Notes under the pieces: generated by a model
Seen by the model: the letters and a program-made list of their open reading frames with translations, nothing else
Databases searched by the model: none
What the model was told of the DNA's origin: nothing
Translations under genes and position numbers: made by a program
NCBI GenBank assembly: GCA_965153355.1
Contig: OZ231126.1
Location: forward strand, 36,208,001 to 36,272,000
From: Flaccisagitta enflata
Taxonomy: Eukaryota > Chaetognatha > Sagittoidea > Aphragmophora
Direction of reading: 5' to 3'
Length of the DNA: 64,000 nucleotides
Part shown: positions 13,900 to 25,316 of the stretch, one piece after another
How positions within the stretch are numbered: position 1 is the stretch's first letter
How the letters are laid out: each line of letters starts with the position of its first letter

Positions 13900-14332
13900 C
13901 ACTCTTTTTTTTATATAAGGACCAGTAAATTTTTTTTGAGGCTGGGATGTCCTTAGATTTTAGCAAACTTCAGGCTGAAATGTCCTTAGCGTGTCCTTAA
14001 TATTTTATTATGATTTTCTTGTGATTATGTTTTATGCATTGAAATAATTGATGTTCAGTATCATGAAACACAAGTTGGATATGACAGTAATTGCTTTGTA
14101 GGTGTTTTTTTTTAGAATATTATATCATTTAGCAAAAATGAATACTTTCATTTCTTTTAAACATGGTTATTTTCTTTAAGAAGTTGCGTAAAGACAATCT
14201 AAATTTTAAATCAAAAAAATTTTTTTTTCTTCAAATCTGAGGCTGGGCTTTGTTCTTAAAATGTCCTTAATTTTTGGCAAAATTTCAGCCTCATGTCCTT
14301 ATAAACTTTGTCCTTACTCAAAAAAAAGAGTG
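13900..14332. mobile_element. 433-bp TA-flanked MITE (L only)
   Basis: Inverted ends CACTCTTTTTTTT and AAAAAAAAGAGTG. Subterminal GGCTGGGATGTCCTTA-like motifs occur in both arms. TA duplicated at 13898-13899 and 14333-14334. R has one TA (51869-51870). No transposase. Confidence 0.92.
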
Positions 14333-14388
14333 TACATGACGCGCTTGACGGGCACAGACAGGAATGCACAAAGATTACTCGCTCTTTT

Positions 14389-14856
14389 GGGCAGCGGCAC
14401 CGAAAGGGGTCGATGACCTCTGCTTTCACACATATGGGGAATTTTCTCCTTGTCCTCCTTGTCCTCCTTGTCCTCCTTCTCCTTCTCCGTCCGTCCATCC
14501 CCCCCCCCCCGGCTTGAGGCTCGAATCCCAGTCCTGAGACCTAAATCCCAGCCGTGTGGCCCAAATCCTAGCCTGGAGGCCCAAATCCTAACCTGGAGGC
14601 CCAAATCCAGGCCTGGAGGCCCAAATTTCAGCCTTGAGGCCAAAATCCTAGCCAAAAGACCCAGATCCCAGCCTCCAGGCTAGGATTTGGGCCTCCAGGC
14701 TAAGATTTGGGCCTCCAGGCTAGGATTTAGGCCACGAGGCTGGGATTTGGGTCTCAGGACTGGGATTCGAGCCTCAGTCTGGGGGCGTACGGACGGAGGA
14801 GGAGGAGAAGGAGGAAGCATATGTGTGAAAGCAGGATCGACCCTTTGGGCCGCTGC
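14389..14856. mobile_element. Family B foldback element
   Basis: Left end GGGCAGCGGCACCGAAAGGG is inverted at the right as ACCCTTTGGGCCGCTGC. Next inside, GACCTCTGCTTTCACACATA is mirrored as TATGTGTGAAAGCAGGATCG. Each arm then has a CCTCCTT microsatellite and 20-bp tandem units (consensus GGCCCAAATCCTAGCCTGGA). The left arm carries them in one orientation and the right arm in the other, so the whole element folds into one long hairpin. R ortholog: 51925-52414. Confidence 0.9.
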
Positions 14857-15235
14857 TTCTCCCCTTCAAATTAAAGCACAATCTACTTAAGCAGGGCATG
14901 GGTACCGCTGACCATCTAACGCTTTTGCGACTATTTAACCTAAAACTGCCAATTTCGACCGACGAACGAGCCGACCGTTAGATAGACAAGCACGGCGACT
15001 CGGACTATCGCGATCATGCGATTGATAACCATCCCAACAAGGGACGTGGAAGCGATTGGCCACTTCCAATTTGGAGGATGGGATAGCAACTAGTATTTGA
15101 ACTGTAAATTGGTGATGTTTGGAAAGCTGTATGAAATTAAAAGATCTTTCATTGAAGTTGTGATTGCAATTTGCAGCTTAAACCATCTAGAAGTTACACT
15201 AGTTTAAAAGTCATTAGATTGGATTGTACTTGTAA
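14857..15235. other. Family B flank and unannotated sequence
   Basis: Begins with CTTAAGCAGGGCATGGGTAC...CTAACGCTTTTGCGAC. These blocks also lie outside the ends of other family B copies (1971, 26276, 37733, 52440), so the element may extend into this flank. The rest is shared with R. Confidence 0.5.
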
Positions 15236-15439
15236 CGAGGCCATATACACGGCTACCCAAGTCGCGTGCGGGTGGGCAGGGGCAGTGATTAAAAAGGCTA
15301 ACCTAGCTTTTTAGCAGGAGCAGTGCAGCAAAAACCGCCCGTAAGTGCTAAAAAAGCTAAGAGTCACCGACCAACGAACTGACCCATCGACTGACAAACC
15401 GACAAACATTGCGGGTTATAGAGTCATCTGCACGGGACT
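15236..15439 (+). mobile_element. Family A element (both copies)
   Basis: Starts CGAGGCCATATACACGGC, has the GTCGCGTGCGGGTGGGCAG box and a degenerate GACCGAC core, and a decayed 3' palindrome (GTCATCTGCACGGGAC). R ortholog: 55461-55659. Confidence 0.8.
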
Positions 15440-15579
15440 AAAAACTGTCACTCTGCCAGATTTATTCACAAACATCGCCTTTACACCGACCGTTGCCGTT
15501 GGCTACCTTCCACTTCCAGCATAGATACGGTGTTGTAGTAAAAGCGTTTTCGACGAATAACGACTCGACTGTGACGGCA

Positions 15580-15745
15580 ACGATGGCGGTGGCTGTGACG
15601 GTGGCGGTGGCGGTGGCGGCGGCGGTGGCGGTGGCGGTGGCGGTGGCGATGGCGGTGGCAGTGGCGGTGGCGGTTGCGGTGGTAACGGGGGCGGTGGCGG
15701 TGGCAATGGCGGTGGCAATAGAGGTGGTGGCGGTGGAAATCGCGC
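15580..15745 (+). repeat. (GGTGGC)n minisatellite
   Basis: GGCGGT/GGTGGC hexamer-like tract, GC-rich. R is 55800-56035. The resulting Ala-Val and Pro-rich frames are not credible proteins. Confidence 0.9.
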
Positions 15746-16226
15746 AGTTGCGGCGACAGCGGCGAGGAAAATATATGGCTTGGGTATTTGTGGCAATCGT
15801 CGTTAAGAAGGCGTTTGCTGCGTCATTTCCAGTTCGGTCGCCGAGTTTGGCACTTCCACCTCCACTCAAAATCACGCCTTTTGCTGACTAACCTGAGTGC
15901 TTTCGCGGCGTCGTTCCTCAACGATAGAAAGGACTCATTCACGAACTGGGCTTATGAAGTGCCGCCTGTTTGTTTGTACATTCACTGCATGGACATAGCG
16001 ACGTCAGAAAAAGATTTCATTTCCCAGTCGTCGTTTGAACCGCCAACTGATCGAGTAACTTGAATTAGAGAGAGGTCAAGGTCTTGGAAAAGCCTTGACT
16101 GCCCAGTGCCCACCTACTCTAAGTTTTCATTTTTCATTCCTACCATTCAACTTTTCCCTAGATGAGTCTCTTTTCTCTGCACAAGAATTCGCCATTTGCC
16201 AAGAGCATCGAAATTCAATTACCAAA
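15746..16226. other. No recognised gene
   Basis: Shared with R. A 91-codon frame here (to 16063) changes mostly at amino-acid-altering positions between L and R, which argues against coding function. Confidence 0.6.
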
Positions 16227-16513
16227 TTGATCAAAACAATGGTTACCCAATAGCCAATGCCGACGCGACTTACCTTAAAGTGTATTCTTTCCACGTCATT
16301 GATCAGAACAATGTTTACCCAATAGCCAATACCAATGCGACTTACCTTTAAGTGTATACTTTCCACATCATTGATCAGAACAATGGTTACCCAATAGCCA
16401 ATACCAACGCGACTTACCTTTAAGTGTATACTTTCCACGTCATTGATCAACACAATGGTTACCCAATAGCCAATACCAACGCGACTTACCTTTAAGTGTA
16501 TACCTTCCACGTC
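16227..16513 (+). repeat. 72-bp tandem repeat, four units
   Basis: Units start TTGATCA at 16227, 16299, 16371 and 16443, exactly 72 bp apart. They contain ACCCAATAGCCAATACCAAC and TTTAAGTGTATACTTTCCAC. R keeps two units with a 239-bp insertion between them (56571-56809). On the minus strand the unit is 24 codons without stops. Confidence 0.95.
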
Positions 16514-16677
16514 TCGCGTCTCTCTCGGGAGAGTCGTTCTCCGCCACTTGTTTGATATTCATTACTCCAGACGCGTTACGACCGTAAATCCGCTTTTACT
16601 CTTAAGACTTGTCCCTCCTCGTATTTTACCCACCAAACTTTCATTTACACGCCTTTTCTACAATTCACTCTTTATTA

Positions 16678-17014
<337 letters not shown>

Positions 17015-17229
17015 CTCTGAACCACAGACTTAATGATTGTCCAAAATGGCAACATAAAAACATACAAAGCTCTGACAGACATGAACGAATTGATTTTAAC
17101 AAAAAATTTTTCAATGACATCAGCATTCTCCGTGAAATAATACCCGTTATACCAAATCTTTGGAATGTAAAAAGTGCCCACTCGGCACAATGTACGCAGA
17201 TTGATGCTTATGAAGATTGTACTCACTTA

Positions 17230-17318
17230 AGGGGTTGTCGCATTGGAAACATTATTGAGGTATTACATAGGGAATATCTCGATGATATCTAGATAATACG
17301 CCCAATGCGACAACCCCT
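17230..17318. mobile_element. 89-bp TTA-flanked mini-MITE (L only)
   Basis: Perfect 17-bp inverted ends AGGGGTTGTCGCATTGG. TTA duplicated at 17227-17229 and 17319-17321. R has a single TTA (57314-57316). A TTA/TAA three-base target duplication is typical of PIF/Harbinger elements (inference). Confidence 0.93.
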
Positions 17319-17597
17319 TTACTCATGAATGCTTTTCATTTAACCTGCGTTTTAACAATCCTGAGCTATACAAGTCACATTCTGTCGTTAAAGAGAACCT
17401 TTATGTACGAATCACTCAGATAGTGATGACGGCGTTTGGACTCGTATGAAATATTTATTCCATTTTTGAACTTGTTTATCCTGTATTGTTATTTATGATT
17501 CTCTCTCACTTTGTATGCAAGTACAGCTCATAACAATTTTATATTGTTGATGTGATAAATGCACATTTGATGAGCATTACAAATCAATCAATCAATC

Positions 17598-18499
<902 letters not shown>

Positions 18500-18676
18500 C
18501 AGTTGAACCCCGCTCAAACGGACCCGCCACCAACAGAATTCCGCCTATAACCCATGCAAATTTATGGTCCCTTTAAATTTATTTCTTTCACTTCCTTTGT
18601 TGGCAATAACAGAAGTCCACCTATAAAAGAAAAAAAATGTCGGTCCCCTGAAATCCGTTAGAGCGGGGTTTAACTG
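18500..18676. mobile_element. 177-bp pogo-like MITE (L only)
   Basis: Ends CAGTTGAACCCCGCTCAAAC and, inverted, GAGCGGGGTTTAACTG. TA at 18498-18499 and 18677-18678. R has one TA (58424-58425). The CAGTTGAACCCCGCT end resembles pogo/Tigger-type termini. A sister copy is at 29411-29592. Confidence 0.92.
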
Positions 18677-18979
18677 TACTACCCCTGCCCAGCAACATTC
18701 CGTTTGGAGTTTTTAACCACATCTCCTCGATGTAATGTATCCTTCCCAAAGGATTTTGAAACCCGATGAACCCTTGAATCGTTCTCATTTTTCATGTTCT
18801 GGTTTCTCAATATTTTCTTCGCTCTCTATCTAACTCACTACAACGAGGAGGCACATTTTTGAGAATGAGCCCCATCTGCAACAGCGGTAAAACAAAAAAG
18901 TGGTGATCATCAAAGTGGAATTGTCATATTATTTCGAGAAGTATACCCCTGCAACACATTTAAGTTTGCCCCATTTGAT

Positions 18980-19330
18980 TTTCTTTTTCTTCTTCTTCTT
19001 CTTCTTCTTCTTTTTCTTCTTTTTCATCATCTTCTTCTTCTTCTTCTTCTTCTTCTTCTTCTGCTTCTTCTTCTTCTTCTTCTTCTTCTTCTTCTTCTTC
19101 TTCTTCTTCTTCTCCTTCTTCTTCTCCATACTTTCATGCCCCAATCACATTTGTATCTCTGCCTTTTTGGGCTGTGGCCCCTAAGGGCCAATGTTCTGCA
19201 GGACACAAGGGTGAATCCCAAGACATCTGCCTGTCCTTCCATCCTTCTTCTTTTTCTTCTTCTTCTTCTTTACTTCTTCTCCTTCATCTTCTTCCTCTTT
19301 TTTTCTTTTTCTTCTCCCTCTCCCTCTTTC
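18980..19330 (+). repeat. (TTC)n microsatellite with family B fragment
   Basis: TTC runs at 18980-19125 and about 19243-19325. Between them lies a fragment with a GGGCTGTGGCCCCTAAGGG end and CAAGGGTGAATCCC, which matches a family B terminus. R (58738-58880) has a continuous TTC tract and lacks the fragment. Confidence 0.85.
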
Positions 19331-19366
19331 TTTTGACTTAGATATTTTCTTTACATTTTTGTTTAT

Positions 19367-19977
19367 GACGGCGAATTTTCGAAGGAAAATTAAGTGTTTC
19401 ACCATACTTTTTACGTCATGATCAGGACAATAATGAAGCTGGAATGCTTTTGATAAACATTTTGTCTCTAAAGACACCTGGTGTATACCTTTTTATCATA
19501 TTTTGACCTAAAAAGTAATTTGAACTATGCGATTGATATGGAAATAAGCAGGAAAATGATGGTTTTTAGCAAATTTCTGCTTACATTTTTTTTAATTTTC
19601 TGTGGTCTAAATTCTAAGAAAGCCATACACAGGGAAATTTTGCATTTTGAAAAACATAGTTCTCTCTGTGATCGATTTGAGAAGAGAACTATGTTCTTTG
19701 TTTCTTGATATTTTAATTTTCTATGCAAATTTAGAATTTAGACCAGCCCCCTGTCAGTAACCAAAAATGAAAAAAGTATAAATTTTCAATAGATTTTTTT
19801 TAGTAACATTGGCTAAACTTGATCCTTCTTGCTTAATGAATGCAAATTTTTCTTTTAGATATTATGTCTGAGCTATCGAAATCATTTTTATTCACTTGTT
19901 TTTCCATTTCCATTCATTCAAAATTTCCATTTTGACCCTCTTTGAAACACAAATGTTGCCTTCGCGGGGACGCTGTC
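19367..19977. mobile_element. Family D element (L only)
   Basis: Ends GACGGCG and CGCTGTC (imperfect inverted repeat). Four-base TTAT duplicated at 19363-19366 and 19978-19981. R has one TTAT (58926-58929). An internal hairpin has AACATAGTTCTC and GAGAACTATGTT arms around 19656-19697. A second, heavily interrupted copy spans 22117-26899. No coding capacity. Confidence 0.85.
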
Positions 19978-20247
19978 TTATATTCTTAGACCGAATCGAT
20001 TCTCTTTTTCACATTCTTTCCCTCGAAAGAATGAAGAAATGTGAAAGCGAAACCCAAACAAAGGTTGAAAAGGATTTTTTTCCTTCTTTGAATCTTGGGA
20101 AACTTCCGCCAAACTCCCAATTCAACAATTCAAGACGGCAAAGTGAGAAAATACCGCGAGACGGTAACAACAATAACAACAAAAACATCAGACGCTCAAA
20201 TTTCAGCCAACCTACATTGTTGTGAAAATCACCAAAAGGAAGGCAAA

Positions 20248-20759
20248 TGCTGTTCCTTATGCAAAACTTTTATTTTGCAATAATTTTCCATTGCAATCAA
20301 GAAAAAATAGATAAACAGCATTTTCCGATCGTGCGCTGTTGGGCCGAGCAGTGATTTTCATCGGCCCTTGCAATTTGCGGACACGCAACTCTATGAGAGA
20401 CTTTGTCCGTCAATCCGTCCGTCCGTCCATCCGTTGGTCTGACGCATGAGTCGAAAATTGGAAAAAACAAACGTTTTAGATTCTTTTTTTGGGTATGTGT
20501 GTTGGTGGGGGGGGGGGAGATATGAGGGTGTCGATGGGGGTTGGATGCCCATCCGTCCGCGACAGATTGTGACCCCGCGTCACTTGTTTTCCATATTCAG
20601 ATACGTACATTATGTCTCGGTGTTCATCTGGTAAAATGGCTAAGAGTTTGGTGATCGCGTGTCCGCAGCCAAGAGGATCGAAATTCCATCGGATCGTTTA
20701 TCTTACAAATGTCTTCTATGGATGGAGCCAAATGGATGCCAAAATCTGCCAGGTCTGGT
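20248..20759. other. Unique sequence after the duplication breakpoint
   Basis: No gene recognised. A (CCGT)n patch with GCGGACACGCAAC nearby (about 20380-20440) may be a decayed family A copy on the minus strand. Confidence 0.4.
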
Positions 20760-21032
20760 ATCATCATCGTCACTATAAAATGGCCGTCATCTTAATTATC
20801 ATCATCATCGTCATCTTCATCGTCATCATCAATTGACTTTTGTCAGTTCATCTTCATTTAATGATATTATCATCATTGATGATTTTGTCCATGCATCGTT
20901 ACCATCGACATCATATCATCGTCATCATCATCATGATCATAGATATCATCATCTTCATCATCGGCAATACCATATCATCATCATCGGCAATATCATATCA
21001 TCATCATCATTACCGTCATAAGGATTTTATTC
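20760..21032 (+). repeat. (ATC)n-rich tract
   Basis: Imperfect ATC/ATT trinucleotide repeats with CATATCATCATC phrases. Confidence 0.85.
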
Positions 21033-21263
21033 ATTCATCATCGCTTCGTCAAGGTGCACACTATGGGGCAATTACAATGGTCGAGTCATATTTTAGAAAA
21101 AAAATTCAAATTACTATTTTTTTTTAGAAAGATATTATATTTCAGTATATATCATCATCGATTTGCGTTTAAAATCATTTATATATACAAAATCAGTATA
21201 AAGAATTGAGAAAAATGTAAGAGAACTTAGTTTGTATTTTTTGACTTGTCTTGAGTGAATTTC

Positions 21264-21382
21264 TTAATCTGGCTCTGAATGGTAAATTTTGCATTTTTAA
21301 AAACATAGCCCTATTTAAAACAAATTAAAAAAAAGGGCTATGTTTCTAAGAATGCAAATTTTTGCATTCAGAGATAGATTAA
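21264..21382. mobile_element. TTAA-flanked hairpin element
   Basis: TTAA followed by TCTGGCTCTGAATG; at the other end CATTCAGAGATAGA then TTAA. Inside is a second inverted pair, AAACATAGCCCT / AGGGCTATGTTT. The TTAA flanks are compatible with a piggyBac-type MITE (inference). Confidence 0.6.
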
Positions 21383-21819
21383 AAATTTCATGCAAAATGA
21401 CTTCCTAAATTTGCTGCTCGTGTGCACCGCGACATATCGTTTCATCATCATCATCACTAATTTCACTATCATCATTAAGCTTTTATTCCTGCATCGCAAT
21501 TATCGTCATAACATCATTCCATTGCAAATTTCATCAAATCCTCAGTATGTCGAAGGTGATTGTACGCTGAGGTACGAATATCTTCACAAACAACTGATGA
21601 AACCAACCGTTCCTCAAAATGAGGATGAATTCAAGGTGAGAGACAACTTCATATATCCAGGAGAGGAAGTGGGTTGAGCCTTTTGAGGTGGTGGCTGGGT
21701 GGTTAGCTAGGCCTAGCTTTAGGACGTTTTGGCTCGTAGTATAGAGGTGGCCTTTTTTCGGGCTGGTTAAGATGCTGAGTAAGGAAATTTTATGTAAATT
21801 GTAAATTACGGTATGTGTG
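21383..21819. other. No recognised gene
   Basis: Contains a phrase GAGACAACTTCA...GGTGGCTGGGTGGTTAG (about 21641-21710) that recurs diverged at about 22047-22116, flanking a family A fragment. Confidence 0.4.
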
Positions 21820-22022
21820 TCCGTCTACAGTTCGACTTGTCCATGTCCGTTTACAGTTCGGCCTGTCCGTCATGTTCATCTTGAAGCGATATAGCGAGTG
21901 CACGATTTAGTCCCCTTGAATTACGCGAAATCTCCTGAGATGATCTTGGAGCATAACGGCCTCTGTCCACCCGCATTTCCAGTCGAAATCGGCTTCTTAT
22001 TGGCCGTGTATCCGGCCTTGTT
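21820..22022 (-). mobile_element. Decayed family A element
   Basis: On the minus strand it starts ACAAGGCCGGATACACGGCC, continues to a degraded CGGGTGGACAG box and ends in a GGACAGGCCGAACTG region. The terminal palindrome is not recognisable. Confidence 0.5.
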
Positions 22023-22137
22023 CCCCTTTGTTTCCCCCTTCCTCCCGATTGAGGGGAGACAACTTCAAAATCAACGAAGATGGTTTGAGCCATTTGGGGT
22101 GGCTGCTGGGTGGTTAGAACGGAAGATTTTTGAAGAA

Positions 22138-22316
22138 CAAGGCCGGATACACGGCTACCGAAGTCGCGTGCGGGTGGGCAGGGGAAGCGCGTGTTGAGGT
22201 CGCGAGACCATTTGGGCGGGAGCAGTGAGGTCGAAGAAATAAAATCATTTAAAAAGTAAAGTGTGACCGACAAACCGACGGACAAAAGCGGGTTGTAGAG
22301 TCGCGTGCATGCGACT
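22138..22316 (+). mobile_element. Family A element inserted in family D
   Basis: Starts CAAGGCCGGATACACGGC, has the GTCGCGTGCGGGTGGGCAG box, GACCGACAAACCGACGGAC core and terminal GTCGCGTGCATGCGAC. It sits where family D copy 1 reads GAAGGAAAATTAAGTG. Confidence 0.88.
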
Positions 22317-22934
22317 AAAAATGAAGTGTTTCACCGTACTTAACGCATTACTATCAGGTCAATAATGAAGCTGGAATGTTTTTAGTGCACAAATTGTCTC
22401 TAAAGACACTTGGTGTATACATTTTCATCATATTTTGACTTAAAATGTAATTTGTACTATGCGACTCACATGAAAACGAGCAAGAAAAAGATGCTTTTAG
22501 TAAATTTATGCTCACACTTTTTTTCATTTTCCGAGGTCGAAATTAAAAGAAAGCCAAACACAGGGAAATTTTGCATTTTGAAAAACATAGTTCTCTCTGT
22601 AATCGATTTGGGAAAAGAACTGTTTTTTTTTTTTTTTCATTTTTCCATTTCCTATGCAAATTTAGAATTTCGACCAGCCCCCTATCAGTAGTGTGTCAAT
22701 ATGCTAAAGGTTTTTTGATCAGATCATAATCATCAGGGATTGTTAAGATATTAATTTTAAGACACATACCATTTTTTCTTTTAGATGCGTCCTCGCATCT
22801 CTATAAGAGGGTGTGTCCTTTGGTCTGTCTGAATGTCTGTCTGAATGTCCGTCCATAACGCGAAAATTTCAAAACGCGATTTCCAAGGTTTTCTCTTCAT
22901 TTCTCTGCATGTCTCTTTATGTATCTTATATTTC

Positions 22935-23045
22935 TTATGTCTCTTTTTTCTTTTTATCTCTTTTGTCTCTTTTGTCTCTTTTGTCTCCTATATGTCTTTT
23001 TTATCTCTTATGTCTTTTATTTCTCTTATGTATCTTAGGTTTCTT
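22935..23045 (+). repeat. TGTCTCTTT short tandem repeat
   Basis: Nine-base units, TGTCTCTTTTGTCTCTTT type, degenerate at the edges. The same unit recurs at 23750-23790 and 24395-24630. Confidence 0.8.
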
Positions 23046-24024
23046 ATGTGACATGTGCAACAATTCCTCCTACATAAAACTCATACCATTAATCAAAAGG
23101 AAACAGAAATTGAAGAAAATCCGGAAATAATATGGACATTTATATAGTGTAAGCTTCCATTACATACACATACATACCTAAAATATGGTCTTTTGAAACA
23201 CTATCAAAATTCCTTAGGCATATACTTTTTACTAAATGTATCATAATTTCCTATCTTAAAAACATGTTTAAATATTTTTGAGAAATGATAAATATTTTAG
23301 GGGAAGGGTATGTTAGAGCTGTCTTCTGGCATTGATCGGGACCACCAACTCAGCCCAAATTTGGTTGAAATTTACCTAATTGAAAAAGAGGGAACCAGGG
23401 TGTCCATATTCTCCCCAATTGGTCCTTAATTCTATTGGGGTGGAGATATAGGTGAATTTGAACCTGGTGGACCAAGGTTTACAATTTTCAGTGATTAAAG
23501 GGAAAAAAGGCCTTCATCTTCAGAAAAGATATATCATGGGATGATAGGTCACCATGAGGGGTAACATTTTTAGTACATGTCCAAAAAAATTAAAATTATA
23601 TTCTTAAAAACCACTCAGCTTCTGGTCATCAGTTGGAGTCCTGTACTATTAAGGGTTTCAACCCATACATATATATATAAGCATACAAAGTATCAAAACA
23701 TCCACAAAGTATCCGCATACATATATATGCACCTCCAAGACCCAAGGTGTCTTATGTCTGTTTTGTCTCTTTTGCTTCTTTAGTCTCCTATGACACGGTT
23801 CTTTAGAACACGCAATTTCCTTGCCACTTTAGTTAACATACTTCATGATAAGTTTGTATTCATAATATTTCTTCCTTGTGCTGATTTGGAACAACAACTG
23901 CATCAATACGCTTTTTCAACCATCATTTATGGGGAAAATATGTTTAATCAACAATATATGTAGAGAAAAGAAATGGATTAGGAAATCGTCTTACTGAAAA
24001 CTGAGTGATAAAATTCTTAAGAGG

Positions 24025-24176
24025 GTCCCACGGAAAACTCTTAATCTGCTTCCAAACAAACTTTTTTGCATTTCCAAGAACATGGCTTCTTTCCTATGTG
24101 TCTTTGGAAGAGGGCCATGTTTCTAGTTTTTTGAATTTGTCATTTTCTATGCAAATTAAGAGTTTTCCGCGGGGCC
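24025..24176. mobile_element. 152-bp hairpin element
   Basis: Left end GGTCCCACGGAAAACTCTTA; right end is the inverse of GGCCCCGCGGAAAACTCTTA. The core has an inverted ACATGGC / GCCATGT pair, similar in layout to the family D hairpin. Confidence 0.65.
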
Positions 24177-24394
24177 TTATATAGTGATAAAAGAGAATTT
24201 TCTTCAGAAAATGTATGATTTTTTGTTGCATATTGGTACATTTCATACTGTTCAAGTCATCCCTATGAAATTTCCATGCAAATTCTTAACAAATTCTTCC
24301 ACATATGTTAGACACATCGATGGAAGTGTCTGAGCGATTCTTCTTTTGAGTGAAAAACTGGCTGCGGCAGTGAAAATCGCGAATTTCCGGAGAT

Positions 24395-24630
24395 CTTGTC
24401 CTATGTCTTTTTCATCTCCTATATGTCTCCTATATGTCTCTTATTTTACCTATGTCTCTTATGTCTCATATATCTCTTATGTCTCTTTTGTCTCTTTTGT
24501 CTCTTTTGTCTCTTTTGTCTCTTTTGTCTCTTATGTCTCTTATGTCTCTTATGTTTTCATGTCTTTTATGTCTCCTCATGTTTCCTCATGTCTCTCCATG
24601 TCTCTCCAAGTCTCTTCGTGTCTCTTTGTG
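24395..24630 (+). repeat. TGTCTCTTT / TATGTCTCT tandem array
   Basis: At least ten 9-bp units at 24470-24555, continuing in degraded form. The downstream 24630-24790 is G-rich (GGGGAGGTGTG phrases). Confidence 0.85.
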
Positions 24631-24972
24631 AGGACGAGGCAGGGGGAGGCGTGGGGGGGATGGGGAGATGTGCGGAGGCGTTGGGTGGTGGGCGGGCGTT
24701 GGGGGTGTGGGGAGGCGTAGGGGGGATGGGGAGGTGTGAGGTGTGTGGGGTCAGGAAGGAGTGGGGGGGCGGTGGAGAGGTGTGGAAGGGTTTTATACAA
24801 AAAGACTTAGTCATAGAAAAAAGATGATTTTCTAAATCAGTCTCATTTTTAACAAAACTAGGTGCAGTCAAGTATATACATTTTTGACAATCTTCACAAG
24901 CGCTAAAAATACGGAAGATGATTGAAATTGAAAAAAATAAAAATGGTAAGTGTTTTCACTGTTTTGTCATTA

Positions 24973-25316
24973 CCGTATTTCCTCTAATTAGCGCCCCACC
25001 TCTAATTAGGGCCCCCCTCTTCTAGTAAAATTCTCAATTGTATTTTGCTTTTTATTTCATTGAAAATTAAAGATGCGCATTATAAATATACAGTTTTTCA
25101 TAGTATTATTTTTTTTTGCTTACTGCAAAAGTAGGTTTTTTTTATTGAAATCCCAGAATTTCATCTTTTCTTATCCAAAATCGTTTGTTTTACTGTATTT
25201 TGTAGTGTTCTAGTCTTTGTCTGACATGCTATAGGGGGCGCTAATTAGAAGGTAAAACAGGCAATATCATTCTTCAATTTTATAAACGCCCTGAGCGCTA
25301 ATTAGAGGAAATACGG
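24973..25316. mobile_element. 344-bp TA-flanked MITE
   Basis: Inverted ends CCGTATTTCCTCTAATTAGC and GCTAATTAGAGGAAATACGG. TA at 24971-24972 and 25317-25318. Nested inside the 2.7-kb element. No transposase. Confidence 0.9.

Noticed and set aside
15788-16063. 91-codon frame conserved in both copies
   Set aside because: Most L/R differences change the amino acid (about seven of eight by eye), so there is no sign of purifying selection.
16127-16510. 127-codon minus-strand frame with 24-residue repeats
   Set aside because: Explained by the 72-bp tandem repeat being divisible by three; kept as a repeat finding only.
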